From the NCBI GenBank assembly GCA_016871515.1, contig VHDE01000018.1:1-61280 (forward strand): a stretch of DNA of 61,280 bases. The letters are read 5' to 3'. The translations under genes were made by a program, and so were the position numbers. This stretch comes from Verrucomicrobiota bacterium (GTDB lineage: Bacteria > Verrucomicrobiota > Verrucomicrobiia > Limisphaerales > SIBE01). Shown in pieces: positions 1-8,607 of the stretch (positions are counted from its first letter, which is position 1; each line of letters starts with the position of its first letter). Under the pieces are notes generated by a model. That model was given only the letters and a program-made list of their open reading frames with translations, made no database searches and was not told the DNA's origin.

Positions 1-165
1 CAGAAACTTCAGCCACTCCTGGTGAGGATGCCGGGCCTGACATTGGCCAATAACCTTGCCTTCCAAAACATTGAGGGCGGCAAATAGCGTCGTCGCGCCG
101 TTGCGCTTGTAGTCGTGGGTCATCGTCGCGCAACGCCGCGTGGGCACAGACTGAGCGCCTTCGTC
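1..165 (-). pseudogene. IS630-family transposase fragment (runs off left edge)
   Basis: Read on the minus strand, the first 123 bases encode [20 protein letters not shown] and continue with [17 protein letters not shown]. This is the hallmark central segment of IS630/DDE-superfamily transposases (family consensus MTHDYKRHGTTTLFAAL). The frame stays open upstream through SVPTRRCAT to a stop near 165, so the N-terminal half is absent here. The C-terminal half would lie left of the window. It is therefore either the edge of an element or a decayed remnant. No terminal repeat can be checked because the element leaves the window. Confidence 0.75.
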
Positions 166-374
166 AGGCTAACGCGCCCAGAACTCCTCGCGGGTGAGCG
201 TGGCGGGTTCAGCGGCGATTTTCCAGGCGAAGGAATTCGAGTGCCAGCCTGATTTAACTCGACAGCCCCGCGTGCCATGTACCAAGGAAGTCTCATTTTG
301 GCAGGTAGAGATGGCGTGCTGGACGGCGCGCTGCGCTCAGCAAGTCGAAGCTCTCTGGCTTGGGACACTGGCTC

Positions 375-479
375 GCGCGGACATTCTTGTCCGCGGCAAC
401 GTCCGAATGTCTGGCGGTTTTCCGAAAGTTCGAACGCGCGCTTTTCATTTCAAGCTGCCGCGGATAAGAATGTCCGCGC
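375..479. repeat. Palindromic repeat (24-bp arms) in 166-583 spacer
   Basis: Arm 375-398 (GCGCGGACATTCTTGTCCGC then GGCA) is nearly the reverse complement of arm 456-479 (TGCCGCGGATAAGAATGTCC then GCGC). The loop is about 57 bases. Each arm is itself partly palindromic, so it can form nested hairpins. Shortly downstream, at about 535-560, lies a half copy of another family (ACTGAAAGTCTGCG), which is seen complete at 16647-16780. No convincing gene lies between 166 and 583; the open frames there are repeat-derived. Confidence 0.75.
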
Positions 480-583
480 TCCGGAAAATCGTCGCGACTT
501 GGGATAATTCCGGGCGATACTGACAGGATAGACTGACTGAAAGTCTGCGCTGCGACGAAGTGAGACAGGCGAGACGCGCTGTG

Positions 584-1054
584 CTACTGCATTCGCTTTG
601 GTAACTCGATAGAATCGTTATCCGTCGGAATAGCTCGTTGCATTTCGCCTCGGTCCGGGACTTCTCTAATGGCGGCACTTCCGTCATTCCGGAAAATCCA
701 GAGTTGGTTCATGCGCTGCGTTTCGTTCATTAAGAACAGCAAGAATACTCCATTGCGGGGAATTTCATTTCGGATTAAATATTGCTGGAACCGGCCTCGG
801 AGACCTTTCAGGATTGGATCGCTGCTGTTAACGCACTGAGCGGCGCTGTCCTTGACCTTCAAGTTCAGCCGCTGCTCTTTGCCATTCAATTCGAGAGTGA
901 CGAGGTAATTGCCATCCGGGACGGCTCGCATCTCTGTTGGATTGGTTGGCGCCGGCTTCGCGTCGGCGGCATGAGAGGCGCAGTCAAATAACGCCGTTCC
1001 CTGCTGGAGCACGAGAGCCGCAATCGCAGGCAAAAACAACTTCCACATCTTCAT
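584..1054 (-). CDS. Hypothetical exported protein
   Basis: A 156-residue protein that I do not recognise. The start at 1054 gives MKMWKLFLPAIAALVLQQG, a typical signal peptide with a Lys-containing n-region, a hydrophobic core and a likely cleavage near SHA-ADA. A purine-rich AGAAGGACG sits about 10-14 bases upstream of this ATG, supporting it over the in-frame start at 1129. The mature part is small and probably beta-rich (DGNYLVTLELNGKEQRLNLK), and no catalytic motif is evident. It lies in the same direction as the CBM48 gene just upstream. Function unknown; probably periplasmic or surface-attached. Confidence 0.6.
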   Translation of the reverse strand: MKMWKLFLPAIAALVLQQGTALFDCASHAADAKPAPTNPTEMRAVPDGNYLVTLELNGKEQRLNLKVKDSAAQCVNSSDPILKGLRGRFQQYLIRNEIPRNGVFLLFLMNETQRMNQLWIFRNDGSAAIREVPDRGEMQRAIPTDNDSIELPKRMQ

Positions 1055-1112
1055 AAATCTTTGTCGTCCTTCTATTGGTCCAAGTGAAGCTTTGCCAAGC
1101 AATGAATGGTAT

Positions 1113-1397
1113 TTAACTGATTGGGACAAGCGAAACGCGCTCGCCTCGATCGTTTCGCGTTATTCCCTGCGCCCGCGGATCCAGCGTCAAATGGCCGTCT
1201 ACCAGGAAAGCGTAACGGTGATGGCCATGGTTGAGTTCGATCGCGAGGAGCCAGGCGCCGTCCGGGGTGCGTTTCATAGGATGCGCAGCCGGGTTCCATT
1301 GATTGAAGTCGCCGACCAGGCTGACCGATCGAGCGTGCGGCGCCTGGCAAATGAAATTCACCGCGCGCAACGTCTTCTTGGGAACAAAACGATCCAT
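1113..1397 (-). CDS. Stand-alone CBM48-like (glycogen-binding) domain protein
   Basis: A 94-residue protein consisting almost entirely of one early-set carbohydrate-binding domain of the AMPK-beta/isoamylase N-terminal type. The diagnostic stretch VSLVGDFNQWNP is at about residues 25-36. It is followed by GAWLLAIELNHGHHRYAFLVDG and a conserved LDP. In this family the Trp and Gln/Asn of the GDFNQW loop contact alpha-glucan. There is no catalytic domain, so it is probably a targeting or regulatory module. The gene starts 31 bases after the stop of the unrecognised gene upstream, so the two are probably co-transcribed. The partner enzyme is not identifiable from sequence alone. Confidence 0.8.
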   Translation of the reverse strand: MDRFVPKKTLRAVNFICQAPHARSVSLVGDFNQWNPAAHPMKRTPDGAWLLAIELNHGHHRYAFLVDGHLTLDPRAQGITRNDRGERVSLVPIS

Positions 1398-1427
1398 AGC
1401 AATAACAGCTGAAGCAACTATCGTCCC

Positions 1428-2381
1428 TCAGCTCAGGAGATTCTTAAGAATAACCGCCGCCGTCCTGCGGATTTGTTCGGATTGGCCTTCGAGCACACGA
1501 TACTGTTCAGTCCAGCTGGCGGTGGTCTGATTCTTTTCACGCCAGATCGACTTGAGCACACGTTCCGTCCTTTCTACCTGTTGAAGTGCTGAAGAGAACG
1601 ATTCGCGCCCTTCCGGCAGATCAGAAATATTGCCGACGAAAAAGCGGCTGATGCGTTTGCTGCTGAAGACAGCTTGCAAGAGCATGACGACGGTTTGTTC
1701 GTAGGCGTACCAGCGTTGCCGCAGGACATCGCCAAGGAAACTGTGGCAAACAGCAAAGAACTCGGAGCGCGGTCGCTCGGTAAACTGGCGAATCTCCTGG
1801 GCTGCTGCGGGAAACCAATTGTAAAGCAGCGCGAACGTTCCATAGTCATCGATCAACTGTTTGGAATTATTGTGATCGGTCGCGATTTCGCCGATGCAAA
1901 CGTCTTGTTTGAGTTCTAAAATAATCTCGGGGAGATCATGCAGGCGGCCGAGCACCTCCTGGCCGATAGGTGTGCCATAGTTGAAGTGACCGGGAATCAA
2001 CCAATAGACATCCTCTGGTCCGCCGCTTTCAAAGGCCTTGCCCAGGCCGCAATACCACATTTGGCACGTGTCCACACACCACGCATCGAGAATGTCCGAG
2101 TGTCGCGCGACCGTGTTTTCACGGAACTTGAGAAATTCCTCGTTCGCTTCCATGGCGTAATGTGTCTTGCGATCAATGACTGTGATCGGCCGCGCATATT
2201 TCTGCTTATCGGCATCCAACCGCGCAACGAGGCGATAAAGTTGTTCCAAGTCCGAGTAACCGTTGGGCTGGCGAAACGGGTAAATGATAACAGGATGAAT
2301 TCTCCCAGCCAGTCTCGCGTCGGCCGGGTCCTTCGCCCCCTTAGGCTGAGCGCGTGCTGCGGCAGGCGGAGCTTTTTTCAT
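1428..2381 (-). CDS. Conserved-looking protein of unknown function
   Basis: A 317-residue soluble protein from ATG 2381 (MKKAPPAAARAQPKGAK). A TTG at 2399 in the same frame would add six residues, and neither start has a clear ribosome binding site. After a low-complexity, basic, Ala/Pro-rich N-terminus comes a compact domain beginning HPVIIYPFRQPNGYSDLEQL, rich in Trp, Tyr and Cys (DAWCVDTCQMWYCGLG). A helical, polar C-terminus follows and no transmembrane segment is seen. The VIIYPF start followed by a Rossmann-like alternation is faintly reminiscent of glycosyltransferases, but no DXD motif is placed where expected. Its neighbour 31 bases downstream encodes a CBM48 domain, so a role linked to alpha-glucan is possible but unproven. 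Confidence 0.65.
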   Translation of the reverse strand: MKKAPPAAARAQPKGAKDPADARLAGRIHPVIIYPFRQPNGYSDLEQLYRLVARLDADKQKYARPITVIDRKTHYAMEANEEFLKFRENTVARHSDILDAWCVDTCQMWYCGLGKAFESGGPEDVYWLIPGHFNYGTPIGQEVLGRLHDLPEIILELKQDVCIGEIATDHNNSKQLIDDYGTFALLYNWFPAAAQEIRQFTERPRSEFFAVCHSFLGDVLRQRWYAYEQTVVMLLQAVFSSKRISRFFVGNISDLPEGRESFSSALQQVERTERVLKSIWREKNQTTASWTEQYRVLEGQSEQIRRTAAVILKNLLS

Positions 2382-2544
2382 GGGCCGATCATCGATCAAG
2401 CGCCATCAATTTCAAGCGTTTTGGCCAGTTCATAGCTGGAACAAAATAGCAGCCAAGGAAGCGTATGGAAGACCACTTCCTGTGAATTCCTCTGAATTCG
2501 GATCGGCGTTGCGAAAAGACACGTTATTATGCTCAAGTCAAGAC

Positions 2545-3381
2545 ATGCGCAGCCGGCACATTCCAATGAGCCGTGAGCAGTTCGACCTCCTGCCTTGCGA
2601 AATCGGGTGGAAGCAGGAGTATTCGGATGGCGTCGCGCACATTTCTCCGCGGATGGCCATCGCTTACACATCACTGCCGACGCAAACACCGGAAATATCA
2701 AGCGTGCTGACAGACATAGTGCTGCGCCCCGTTCTGGAAAGCTATGAACCGGAGCTGATGCGTTGTTTTCAGGAAGCTTTTGCCGACGCATTCGAATATT
2801 GCGACCAAACGATCAGTCAAGTGAAAGCCTCCGCCAAGCAATGTCTCCGGCACTTTTTCCAGGGACCGTTTCATCGCTGGCTTCCAGCGTCGCGCATCGC
2901 TTTGGTTCCGGCCAACGCGCCGCAAGCCGGGACGATTGCCGGTGCGGCGCTCGTCATATCGCAAACGCGGGACAAGGATTGGGCGCTGCTCGATATGTTA
3001 TACGTCTCGCCGGCAGTCCAGCGGAAGGGCCTCGCGACAGCACTTGTGGCATCCGCGTTGAACGAACTTCATGCTTCAGGCTGGCGGCGATTAGTGAGCC
3101 GGTATCAGCTGGGCAACAAACCCAGCCAGGCTTGGCATCGCCGGTTCGGGTTTGTTGAAGAGCCCGACCTGGGCGTCGCGCAATTGCGGCTGAACGCCGC
3201 CGAGCATGATCTTTGGCGGCGGAGGCAAGCTGGGCTGCTTGACCGCGGTGAAGAGGAGCAATTGGTCCAACAATGCAATCATTGGGCTCAGGAAGTCGAG
3301 CGGCTTCAGCGGGCACTCGCGCAAGGCAAGCGCGCCGATGCATTCGCTTGGCAGCGATTTAGTCCGGTCGCGAGCGATTGA
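2545..3381 (+). CDS. GNAT family N-acetyltransferase with extra N-terminal domain
   Basis: A 278-residue protein from ATG 2545; ATG 2566 (MSREQFDLLP) is an equally good start. The GNAT core lies in the central-C-terminal part. DWALLDMLYVSPAVQRKGLA carries the acetyl-CoA pyrophosphate-binding Q-x-x-G/A-type motif A (QRKGLATALV), followed by WHRRFGFVEEPD, the usual C-terminal beta-strand of the fold. The N-terminal REQFDLLPCEIGWKQEYSDG then VAHISPRM resembles the first strand pair of Uma2 proteins, which is unusual for a GNAT enzyme. The gene is divergent from the unknown gene at 1428-2381. Substrate unknown; likely cytoplasmic. Confidence 0.8.
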   Translation: MRSRHIPMSREQFDLLPCEIGWKQEYSDGVAHISPRMAIAYTSLPTQTPEISSVLTDIVLRPVLESYEPELMRCFQEAFADAFEYCDQTISQVKASAKQCLRHFFQGPFHRWLPASRIALVPANAPQAGTIAGAALVISQTRDKDWALLDMLYVSPAVQRKGLATALVASALNELHASGWRRLVSRYQLGNKPSQAWHRRFGFVEEPDLGVAQLRLNAAEHDLWRRRQAGLLDRGEEEQLVQQCNHWAQEVERLQRALAQGKRADAFAWQRFSPVASD

Positions 3382-3400
3382 AATGCGGCAATAAAATAAA

Positions 3401-5236
3401 TTACGCGGCTGCGTCCTTAACGGCACGACTCTGTGCGGCTCGCTTCCGCTGGTTTTCGTCGAGAATCTTCTTCCTGAGACGCAGGTTCTTCGGCGTCGCC
3501 TCGACATATTCATCGGAACTGATGTATTCGAGGGCGCGTTCCAAGGACATGCGCAGAGGCGCATCGAGCTGGATGCCTTTGCCGTCGCCTTGCGAACGCA
3601 TATTTGTGAGATGCTTCGCCTTGCACGGATTAACGGGAATATCATTTTCGCGCGCGTTTTCGCCGACGATCATGCCTTTGTAGATTTTATCGCCCGGATC
3701 GACCATGAGCCGGCCGCGTTCCTGGATCATATTCAGCGCGTAAGCTGTTGCTTCGCCATCTTCCATGCTGACCAGCGATCCGTTCTTGCGGGCCGAAATT
3801 TCGCCGCGATCGGGACCGTACTCATGGAAGAGATGACTCATCACCCCGAGTCCGCGCGTGGTGTTCACTAAATCCGTTTCAAATCCGATCAGACCCCGCA
3901 TCGGGATGAGAGCCTCAATGCTCACCTGATCCCCGTGATGATCCATGTGTGTGATGTCGGCTTTTCGGTCGGCCAGATTTTCCATGATTGTGCCCATGTT
4001 GTCCTTAGGGATTTCCAGGAACATCCTTTCGATCGGTTCGAGCAAATTCCCGTTTTCATCCTTTCGATAAATGACTTCAGGCCGCGAAACCAACACTTCA
4101 TAACCCTCGCGGCGCATCTGCTCGACAAGAATGGCAATTTGCATTTCCCCACGCCCGCTCACGTTGAAAATGTTCGGCGCATCGGTGTCTTCGACACGCA
4201 AGGCAACATTCGTCCGCGTTTCCTTGATGAGACGTTCGCGAATGTGGCGGGCTGTCACCAGCTTTCCATCGACCCCGGCCAGCGGACCATCGTTGACGGC
4301 AAATTGCATTTGAATCGTCGGCGGATCAATGGGCACAAAAGGCAGCGGCTGGCGGTCTTCCGAGTCTGTCAAAGTCTCGCCAATGAACACGTCCTCAAAA
4401 CCCGTTATCCCAACGATGTCGCCAGCGTGAGCTTCCGGAATCTCGATGCGCTTGAGGCCTTCGAAATGGAAGATGGCCGTGATCTTGGATGTTTCCTTGC
4501 GTCCGTTGCCGTGGATGCAAACCGACGAATCACCCACCTTCACCTTGCCGGTGTAGATTTTGCCGAAGGCAATACGTCCGAGGTAGTCCGAATAATCAAG
4601 GTTCGCCACCAGCAGCTTGAACTCGGAACCGGCATGCGCGCGCGGTGGCGGAATATGTTTGATAATGGCATCGAACAACGGCTCCATCGTGCCGCTGACG
4701 TGTTCCAACTCGGCCTTCGCGTAACCCTCTTTCGCGCTCGTGTAAACGACAGGAAAATCCAATTGCTCGTCGGTCGCATGCAACGAGACGAACAGATCGA
4801 AAACTTGATCCAGAACTTTGTGCGGAGCCGCATTCTCGCGGTCGATCTTGTTGATGACCACGATGGGCTTGGCGCCGGCTTCCAGCGCTTTGCGAAGAAC
4901 AAACCTCGTTTGAGCTTGCGGACCTTCTGCGGCGTCGACCACGAGCAACACACCGTCGATCATGTTCATGATGCGTTCGACTTCGCCGCCGAAATCCGCG
5001 TGGCCGGGTGTATCAACGATATTGACGTGGTAATTCTTGTATTTGAAAGCGGCGTTCTTCGCCCGAATCGTGATGCCCTTTTCGCGCTCGAGGTCCATGG
5101 AATCCATGATCCGTTCCTCCGAGGCAATGGCTTGGTTGGCGCGAAATGTGCCCGATTGTTTTAGCAAACAATCGACCAGCGTCGTCTTGCCATGGTCAAC
5201 GTGCGCGATGATAGCGATATTTCGTATATGCTGCAT
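3401..5236 (-). CDS. typA: Translational GTPase TypA/BipA
   Basis: A full-length 611-residue member of the EF-G-like ribosome-associated GTPases. G1 is AHVDHGKTT near residues 10-18, the switch I GITI segment follows, G3 is [17 protein letters not shown]4 is NKID and G5 is TSA. The C-terminal part carries the TypA-specific [19 protein letters not shown] and [16 protein letters not shown] blocks. The family acts on the 30S/70S ribosome in ribosome biogenesis and stress or cold adaptation. The start [19 protein letters not shown] matches the family exactly. A hairpin ends four bases upstream of the ATG (separate entry). The basic tail ([20 protein letters not shown]) is typical. Transcribed toward the GNAT gene. 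Confidence 0.97.
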   Translation of the reverse strand: MQHIRNIAIIAHVDHGKTTLVDCLLKQSGTFRANQAIASEERIMDSMDLEREKGITIRAKNAAFKYKNYHVNIVDTPGHADFGGEVERIMNMIDGVLLVVDAAEGPQAQTRFVLRKALEAGAKPIVVINKIDRENAAPHKVLDQVFDLFVSLHATDEQLDFPVVYTSAKEGYAKAELEHVSGTMEPLFDAIIKHIPPPRAHAGSEFKLLVANLDYSDYLGRIAFGKIYTGKVKVGDSSVCIHGNGRKETSKITAIFHFEGLKRIEIPEAHAGDIVGITGFEDVFIGETLTDSEDRQPLPFVPIDPPTIQMQFAVNDGPLAGVDGKLVTARHIRERLIKETRTNVALRVEDTDAPNIFNVSGRGEMQIAILVEQMRREGYEVLVSRPEVIYRKDENGNLLEPIERMFLEIPKDNMGTIMENLADRKADITHMDHHGDQVSIEALIPMRGLIGFETDLVNTTRGLGVMSHLFHEYGPDRGEISARKNGSLVSMEDGEATAYALNMIQERGRLMVDPGDKIYKGMIVGENARENDIPVNPCKAKHLTNMRSQGDGKGIQLDAPLRMSLERALEYISSDEYVEATPKNLRLRKKILDENQRKRAAQSRAVKDAAA

Positions 5237-5240
5237 AAAA

Positions 5241-5260
5241 GCCGGTTCTGAAAAACCGGC
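5241..5260 (-). promoter_or_regulatory. Hairpin immediately upstream of typA start codon
   Basis: On the typA strand the leader reads GCCGGTTTTTCAGAACCGGC followed by TTTT and then the ATG at 5236. The 7-bp G+C-rich stem plus U-run resembles an intrinsic terminator or attenuator. It occupies the place where a Shine-Dalgarno sequence would sit. It is seen directly; a regulatory role (occlusion or attenuation) is inference. Confidence 0.5.
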
Positions 5261-5375
5261 CCGCTAATGTGGCGGCTAATTAGAAAAGGTCAAGCCCTTG
5301 TCAATGCTTGTCAATGCAATGCCAGGAAATACGGCGTTTGACTCGTTTGACTGCCGGGATTCAGTTCGCGATTGC

Positions 5376-6536
5376 ATGAGTCTCGAAGGGACGGCTGAAT
5401 GGGCGCATGTTGGCTTATGCAAACTGTCCATGACCGACGCGCCCGCACTGCAACAGGTTGATCGCACTTGCGTGCTGCTCGGCAGCCGGAAGCTCTCCTA
5501 TTTTTCCGGCTGCGATTACTTCCGCCTCAGCAGCCATCCGGATGTGCTCCGCGCCTTGCGCGAGGGAACCAATCGTTTTGGCTTGAACGTGGCCGCTTCA
5601 CGTTTAACTACGGGAAATCACAAACTGTATCTCGACCTCGAGAAACGCCTCGCTGAGTTTTTTCAGACGGAACGTGCCGTGTTGCTGTCGAGCGGGTATG
5701 CGGCGAATATTGCCGTGGCTCAAGCTTTGTCAGGAACGTTCTCACACGTGTTGCTTGACGAACGGGCCCACGCCAGTTTGGTTGATGCGTCGGAGATTTT
5801 CAGTTGTCCGATTGTGCGGTTCCGGCATCGCGATCCGAAGCAACTTGCCGATATTCTTCAAGTGATCGGGAAAACCGCCAAGCCGATTATTCTGACCGAT
5901 GGAATGTTTGCCCACGACGGTTCGGTGGCGCCCGTCGGAGCCTATTTAGGGTTGCTGCCCAAAGACGGCGTTATTGTTGTGGATGACGCTCATGCCGCCG
6001 GAGTGCTCGGTGCGAACGGCCGGGGCACGCTGGAATATTTGGAAATCTCGGAGCAATCCCGGATCATCCGAACGATGACGCTGAGCAAAGCGTTTGGGGT
6101 TTACGGCGGGGCGATTCTAGGTTCATCGACGCTTCAGAAGCGCGTGTTGGAAAAGAGCCGATTCTATGTCGGCAACACTCCAATGCCATTGCCGCTGGCT
6201 GCGGCGGCTTTGCAAGCTTTGCATATTCTGAAAACGGATCGGCAACTGGCCGCGCGGCTTTCCGAAAATGTCCGATATGTTAAGGAAGAATTGCGGCAAA
6301 TTCGGTATCCCGTCGAACCGACACCAAGTCCGATCATTCCATTGCTGCCAGAAACGCAGCGCGAGATCGGGCGTCTGAAGCGCTTATTCTTGGCGCAAAG
6401 GGTTTTTCCGCCCTGGATAAAGTATCCGGGCGGACCTCCACTCGGATACTTCCGTTTGGCCCTTTCCAGCGAACATACAAAAAAGCAGCTCGACGATTTC
6501 TTGCGTATCGGGCGTGGCTGGTGGCTCGAACGGTAA
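5376..6536 (+). CDS. PLP-dependent alpha-oxoamine synthase/aminotransferase, BioF-like
   Basis: Fold-type I PLP enzyme of the 8-amino-7-oxononanoate synthase/glycine C-acetyltransferase group. It has 386 residues from ATG 5376; TTG 5298 and ATG 5430 are in frame and no start has a clear ribosome binding site. Family markers are SGCDYFRLSSHP (the SNDYLGL-like segment), ASRLTTGNHKLYLDLEKRLA, DDAHAAGVLG (the Asp contacting the PLP ring nitrogen) and TMTLSKAFGVYGG with the Schiff-base Lys. These enzymes condense an acyl-CoA or ACP with an amino acid. No other biotin gene is nearby, so bioF is not assigned. It diverges from typA. Confidence 0.87.
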   Translation: MSLEGTAEWAHVGLCKLSMTDAPALQQVDRTCVLLGSRKLSYFSGCDYFRLSSHPDVLRALREGTNRFGLNVAASRLTTGNHKLYLDLEKRLAEFFQTERAVLLSSGYAANIAVAQALSGTFSHVLLDERAHASLVDASEIFSCPIVRFRHRDPKQLADILQVIGKTAKPIILTDGMFAHDGSVAPVGAYLGLLPKDGVIVVDDAHAAGVLGANGRGTLEYLEISEQSRIIRTMTLSKAFGVYGGAILGSSTLQKRVLEKSRFYVGNTPMPLPLAAAALQALHILKTDRQLAARLSENVRYVKEELRQIRYPVEPTPSPIIPLLPETQREIGRLKRLFLAQRVFPPWIKYPGGPPLGYFRLALSSEHTKKQLDDFLRIGRGWWLER

Positions 6537-6703
6537 TCTCCGGAAAAAGGGCGACACATTATTGGATTAGGCAGAATCTGCCCAACACAATACATAATAT
6601 TTCTGCGCAATATCTGTTGAACTAAACCGCTTCGCGGTAGCTTTCCGATCCTTCGAACTTCGTGCGATCTGCTGAGTCTGGGTGAGTTGTAAATTGGAGT
6701 CTT

Positions 6704-7573
6704 ATGACTCAATTACGACAACAACTCATCCAGGAATTGGTTCTGCGCGGGATGGCCGAGCGAACGCAGGAAGCCTACATTCACCACGTTTATCATCTGG
6801 CCAAGCATTTCCGGCTCTCACCGGATCAACTCTCCGATGCGCAGGTGCGAGCGTATCTGTTTGATTTGGCGGATAAGCGCAAACTCTCGGCCAGCACGGT
6901 CAATCAGGCGGTCAATGCCTTCCGCTTCTTCTACGAACATGTGGTCCATCGGGAAGTGGAGGCGTTGCGTCGGGCCTTGCCGCACCCGCGCAAAGCCATT
7001 CGCCGTCCGGAAGTCTTTAGCATTCAGGAAATCCAGAAGCTTTTGACCGTGGGAGCCGTTCATCCCATGCACCGGGCCTTTCTCATGACGGTCTATGGAG
7101 CGGGCTTGCGCCTCAACGAAGCCTGTCACCTCAAGTTCGAGCACCTGGACCGGGCTCGGAGGCAAATCCGTGTTGAGGAAGGCAAAGGCCAGAAGGACCG
7201 TTACACGCTGCTCTCGCCGCGGCTGCTCCAAGAACTCGAACAGTACTGGCGAGTGTGCCGCCCCAAGCATTGGCTATTCCCCTCGGTGCGCGATCCACAG
7301 CGTCCGATGCTCGATGGCACGGCGCAGAAGATTTATTACGCAGCCATCAAAAGAGCTGGCTTGCGGCGCAAAGGAGGCATTCACGCGCTCCGGCACTCTT
7401 TTGCCACGCATTTATTGGAAGCGGGCGTGGAGATCACCGCGTTGCAACGGCTCTTGGGTCACGCCAATTTGTCCACGACCAGCCTCGATTGGCACGTGCG
7501 ACAGGAGCGCTTGGCAGAGATCACCGGGCCCTTGGATTTGCTGGACCTTCGCAGCGTTTTGCCTGAGTCATGA
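6704..7573 (+). CDS. Tyrosine recombinase of IS91-type element, catalytic Tyr replaced
   Basis: A 289-residue integrase-like protein. It has an N-terminal SAM-like core-binding domain (QEAYIHHVYHLAKHF near residues 22-36) and a catalytic domain with YGAGLRLNEACHLKFEHLD (first Arg), a GKGQKDR beta-hairpin (Lys) and HALRHSFATHLLEAG (His-x-x-Arg). The final box reads LLGHANLSTTSLDWHV. Relatives have Tyr where residue 262 is Asp (GAT at 7487-7489), a one-base change from TAT. The nucleophile therefore appears lost. The stop overlaps the ATG of the HUH transposase (ATGA), indicating translational coupling. This partner is known from some IS91-related elements. Confidence 0.88.
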   Translation: MTQLRQQLIQELVLRGMAERTQEAYIHHVYHLAKHFRLSPDQLSDAQVRAYLFDLADKRKLSASTVNQAVNAFRFFYEHVVHREVEALRRALPHPRKAIRRPEVFSIQEIQKLLTVGAVHPMHRAFLMTVYGAGLRLNEACHLKFEHLDRARRQIRVEEGKGQKDRYTLLSPRLLQELEQYWRVCRPKHWLFPSVRDPQRPMLDGTAQKIYYAAIKRAGLRRKGGIHALRHSFATHLLEAGVEITALQRLLGHANLSTTSLDWHVRQERLAEITGPLDLLDLRSVLPES

Positions 7574-8535
7574 ACGAGCCTGCCGCTCCGACCCTGGGGC
7601 GGTTGTTGCGTCAGGTGCTTGACCAAGGCTTGCTCAAGCTCTGCGCCGCGCATCGGAAGATCTTGGGCGCGCTGGCGGCCTGCCGCACTCCGGCTCTGGG
7701 AGGACATTGTTATCGCTGCGAAAAATGCGGGGGGGAACATCTCGTGCCGCATTCCTGCCGCAACCGGCATTGTCCGCAATGTCAGGGAACCCAAGCCCTC
7801 CAATGGTTGGAAGGGCAAGAAGCGGTCCTTTTGCCAGTGCCCTACTTCCATCTGGTCTTCACGCTGCCCCATGGCTTGAATCCGCTCATCCGCCAGAATC
7901 GGCGCGCGCTGCTCAATCTGCTCTTTGAGGTGGTGAGCCAGACGCTCCTGGAGTTTGGCCGCAACGACCTTAAAGCTCAAATCGGCCTCACCGCTGTGCT
8001 GCACACCTGGGGACAAACCTTGGTTGATCATTACCACTTGCACTGCATCGTGACCGGTGGTGGATGGGCGCTGGAGGGTTCGGGCTGGATCAGGAGCTCG
8101 GACTCTTATCTATTCCCGGTCCGGGCGCTGAGCAAAGTTTTCGGCGGTAAATTTCGCGATGGGTTGCGCCGACTCTACGACCAAGGGAGCTTGGAATTTC
8201 ACGGAGAGTTGGAAGCACTGGCGGCCCAGGAAGCTTTCGCAGGGTTGGAGCAAGAACTGCAAAGCCCCCAATGGGTCGTCTATGCCAAGCGACCCTTTGC
8301 CGGTCCCCAACAAGTGCTGCGTTATTTGAGCCGCTACACGCACCGCGTGGCCATCAGCAACTCTCGTCTGCTGGGGTGGGATCAACAGAGTGTCCGGTTC
8401 TCTTACAAGGATTACGCCGATGGGCACCAGCGCAAGATCATGAGCTTGACGATCGAGGAATTTGTCCGGCGCTTTTGTCTGCATTTGCTGCCGGAGACTC
8501 ATCATGAAAATAGAACCTCCAGCCATTGGGTCTAA
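7570..8535 (+). CDS. IS91-family (HUH) transposase, C-terminally truncated
   Basis: A 321-residue protein. The N-terminal zinc-ribbon contains CYRCEKCGG and CRNRHCPQCQG at about residues 47-74. The HUH motif DHYHLHCIVTGGGW and the conserved YLSRYTHRVAISNSRLLG block follow. IS91 transposases nick single strands at the element ends for rolling-circle-like transposition. Relatives extend well past the HLLP(K)GF segment. Here the reading frame turns into unrelated ETHHENRTSSHWV and stops, so the last ~60-80 residues are missing. It is translationally coupled to the recombinase upstream. Confidence 0.88.
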   Translation: MNEPAAPTLGRLLRQVLDQGLLKLCAAHRKILGALAACRTPALGGHCYRCEKCGGEHLVPHSCRNRHCPQCQGTQALQWLEGQEAVLLPVPYFHLVFTLPHGLNPLIRQNRRALLNLLFEVVSQTLLEFGRNDLKAQIGLTAVLHTWGQTLVDHYHLHCIVTGGGWALEGSGWIRSSDSYLFPVRALSKVFGGKFRDGLRRLYDQGSLEFHGELEALAAQEAFAGLEQELQSPQWVVYAKRPFAGPQQVLRYLSRYTHRVAISNSRLLGWDQQSVRFSYKDYADGHQRKIMSLTIEEFVRRFCLHLLPETHHENRTSSHWV

Positions 8536-8607
8536 AGGCCACGGTAAAACGACAGACTACTTTCTCCTGTAAATCAACATCATGGGTTCAGCGGTTCAGT
8601 TCAACAG

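Larger units (their letters stand above)
6614..8607 (+). mobile_element. IS91-type element with tyrosine recombinase, 18-bp inverted ends
   Basis: A 1,994-bp unit carrying a recombinase gene and an HUH transposase gene that overlap by four bases. The left end 6614-6631 is CTGTTGAACTAAACCGCT. The right end 8590-8607 is AGCGGTTCAGTTCAACAG, its reverse complement with one mismatch. No obvious target-site duplication is seen: the left flank ends GCAATAT and the right flank begins GCAGTGT. The right end abuts a palindromic repeat at 8608. Both encoded enzymes look damaged (see gene entries), so the copy is probably immobile on its own. Confidence 0.7.

Noticed and set aside
3935..5164. Long open frame opposite typA (about 409 codons)
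   Set aside because: It lies entirely antisense to the well-conserved TypA and shows no recognisable domain; it follows from codon bias in the G+C-rich gene.
5376..6536. Assignment of the PLP enzyme as bioF
   Set aside because: The fold group is clear, but BioF, Kbl and related synthases cannot be separated by eye and no biotin gene is near.
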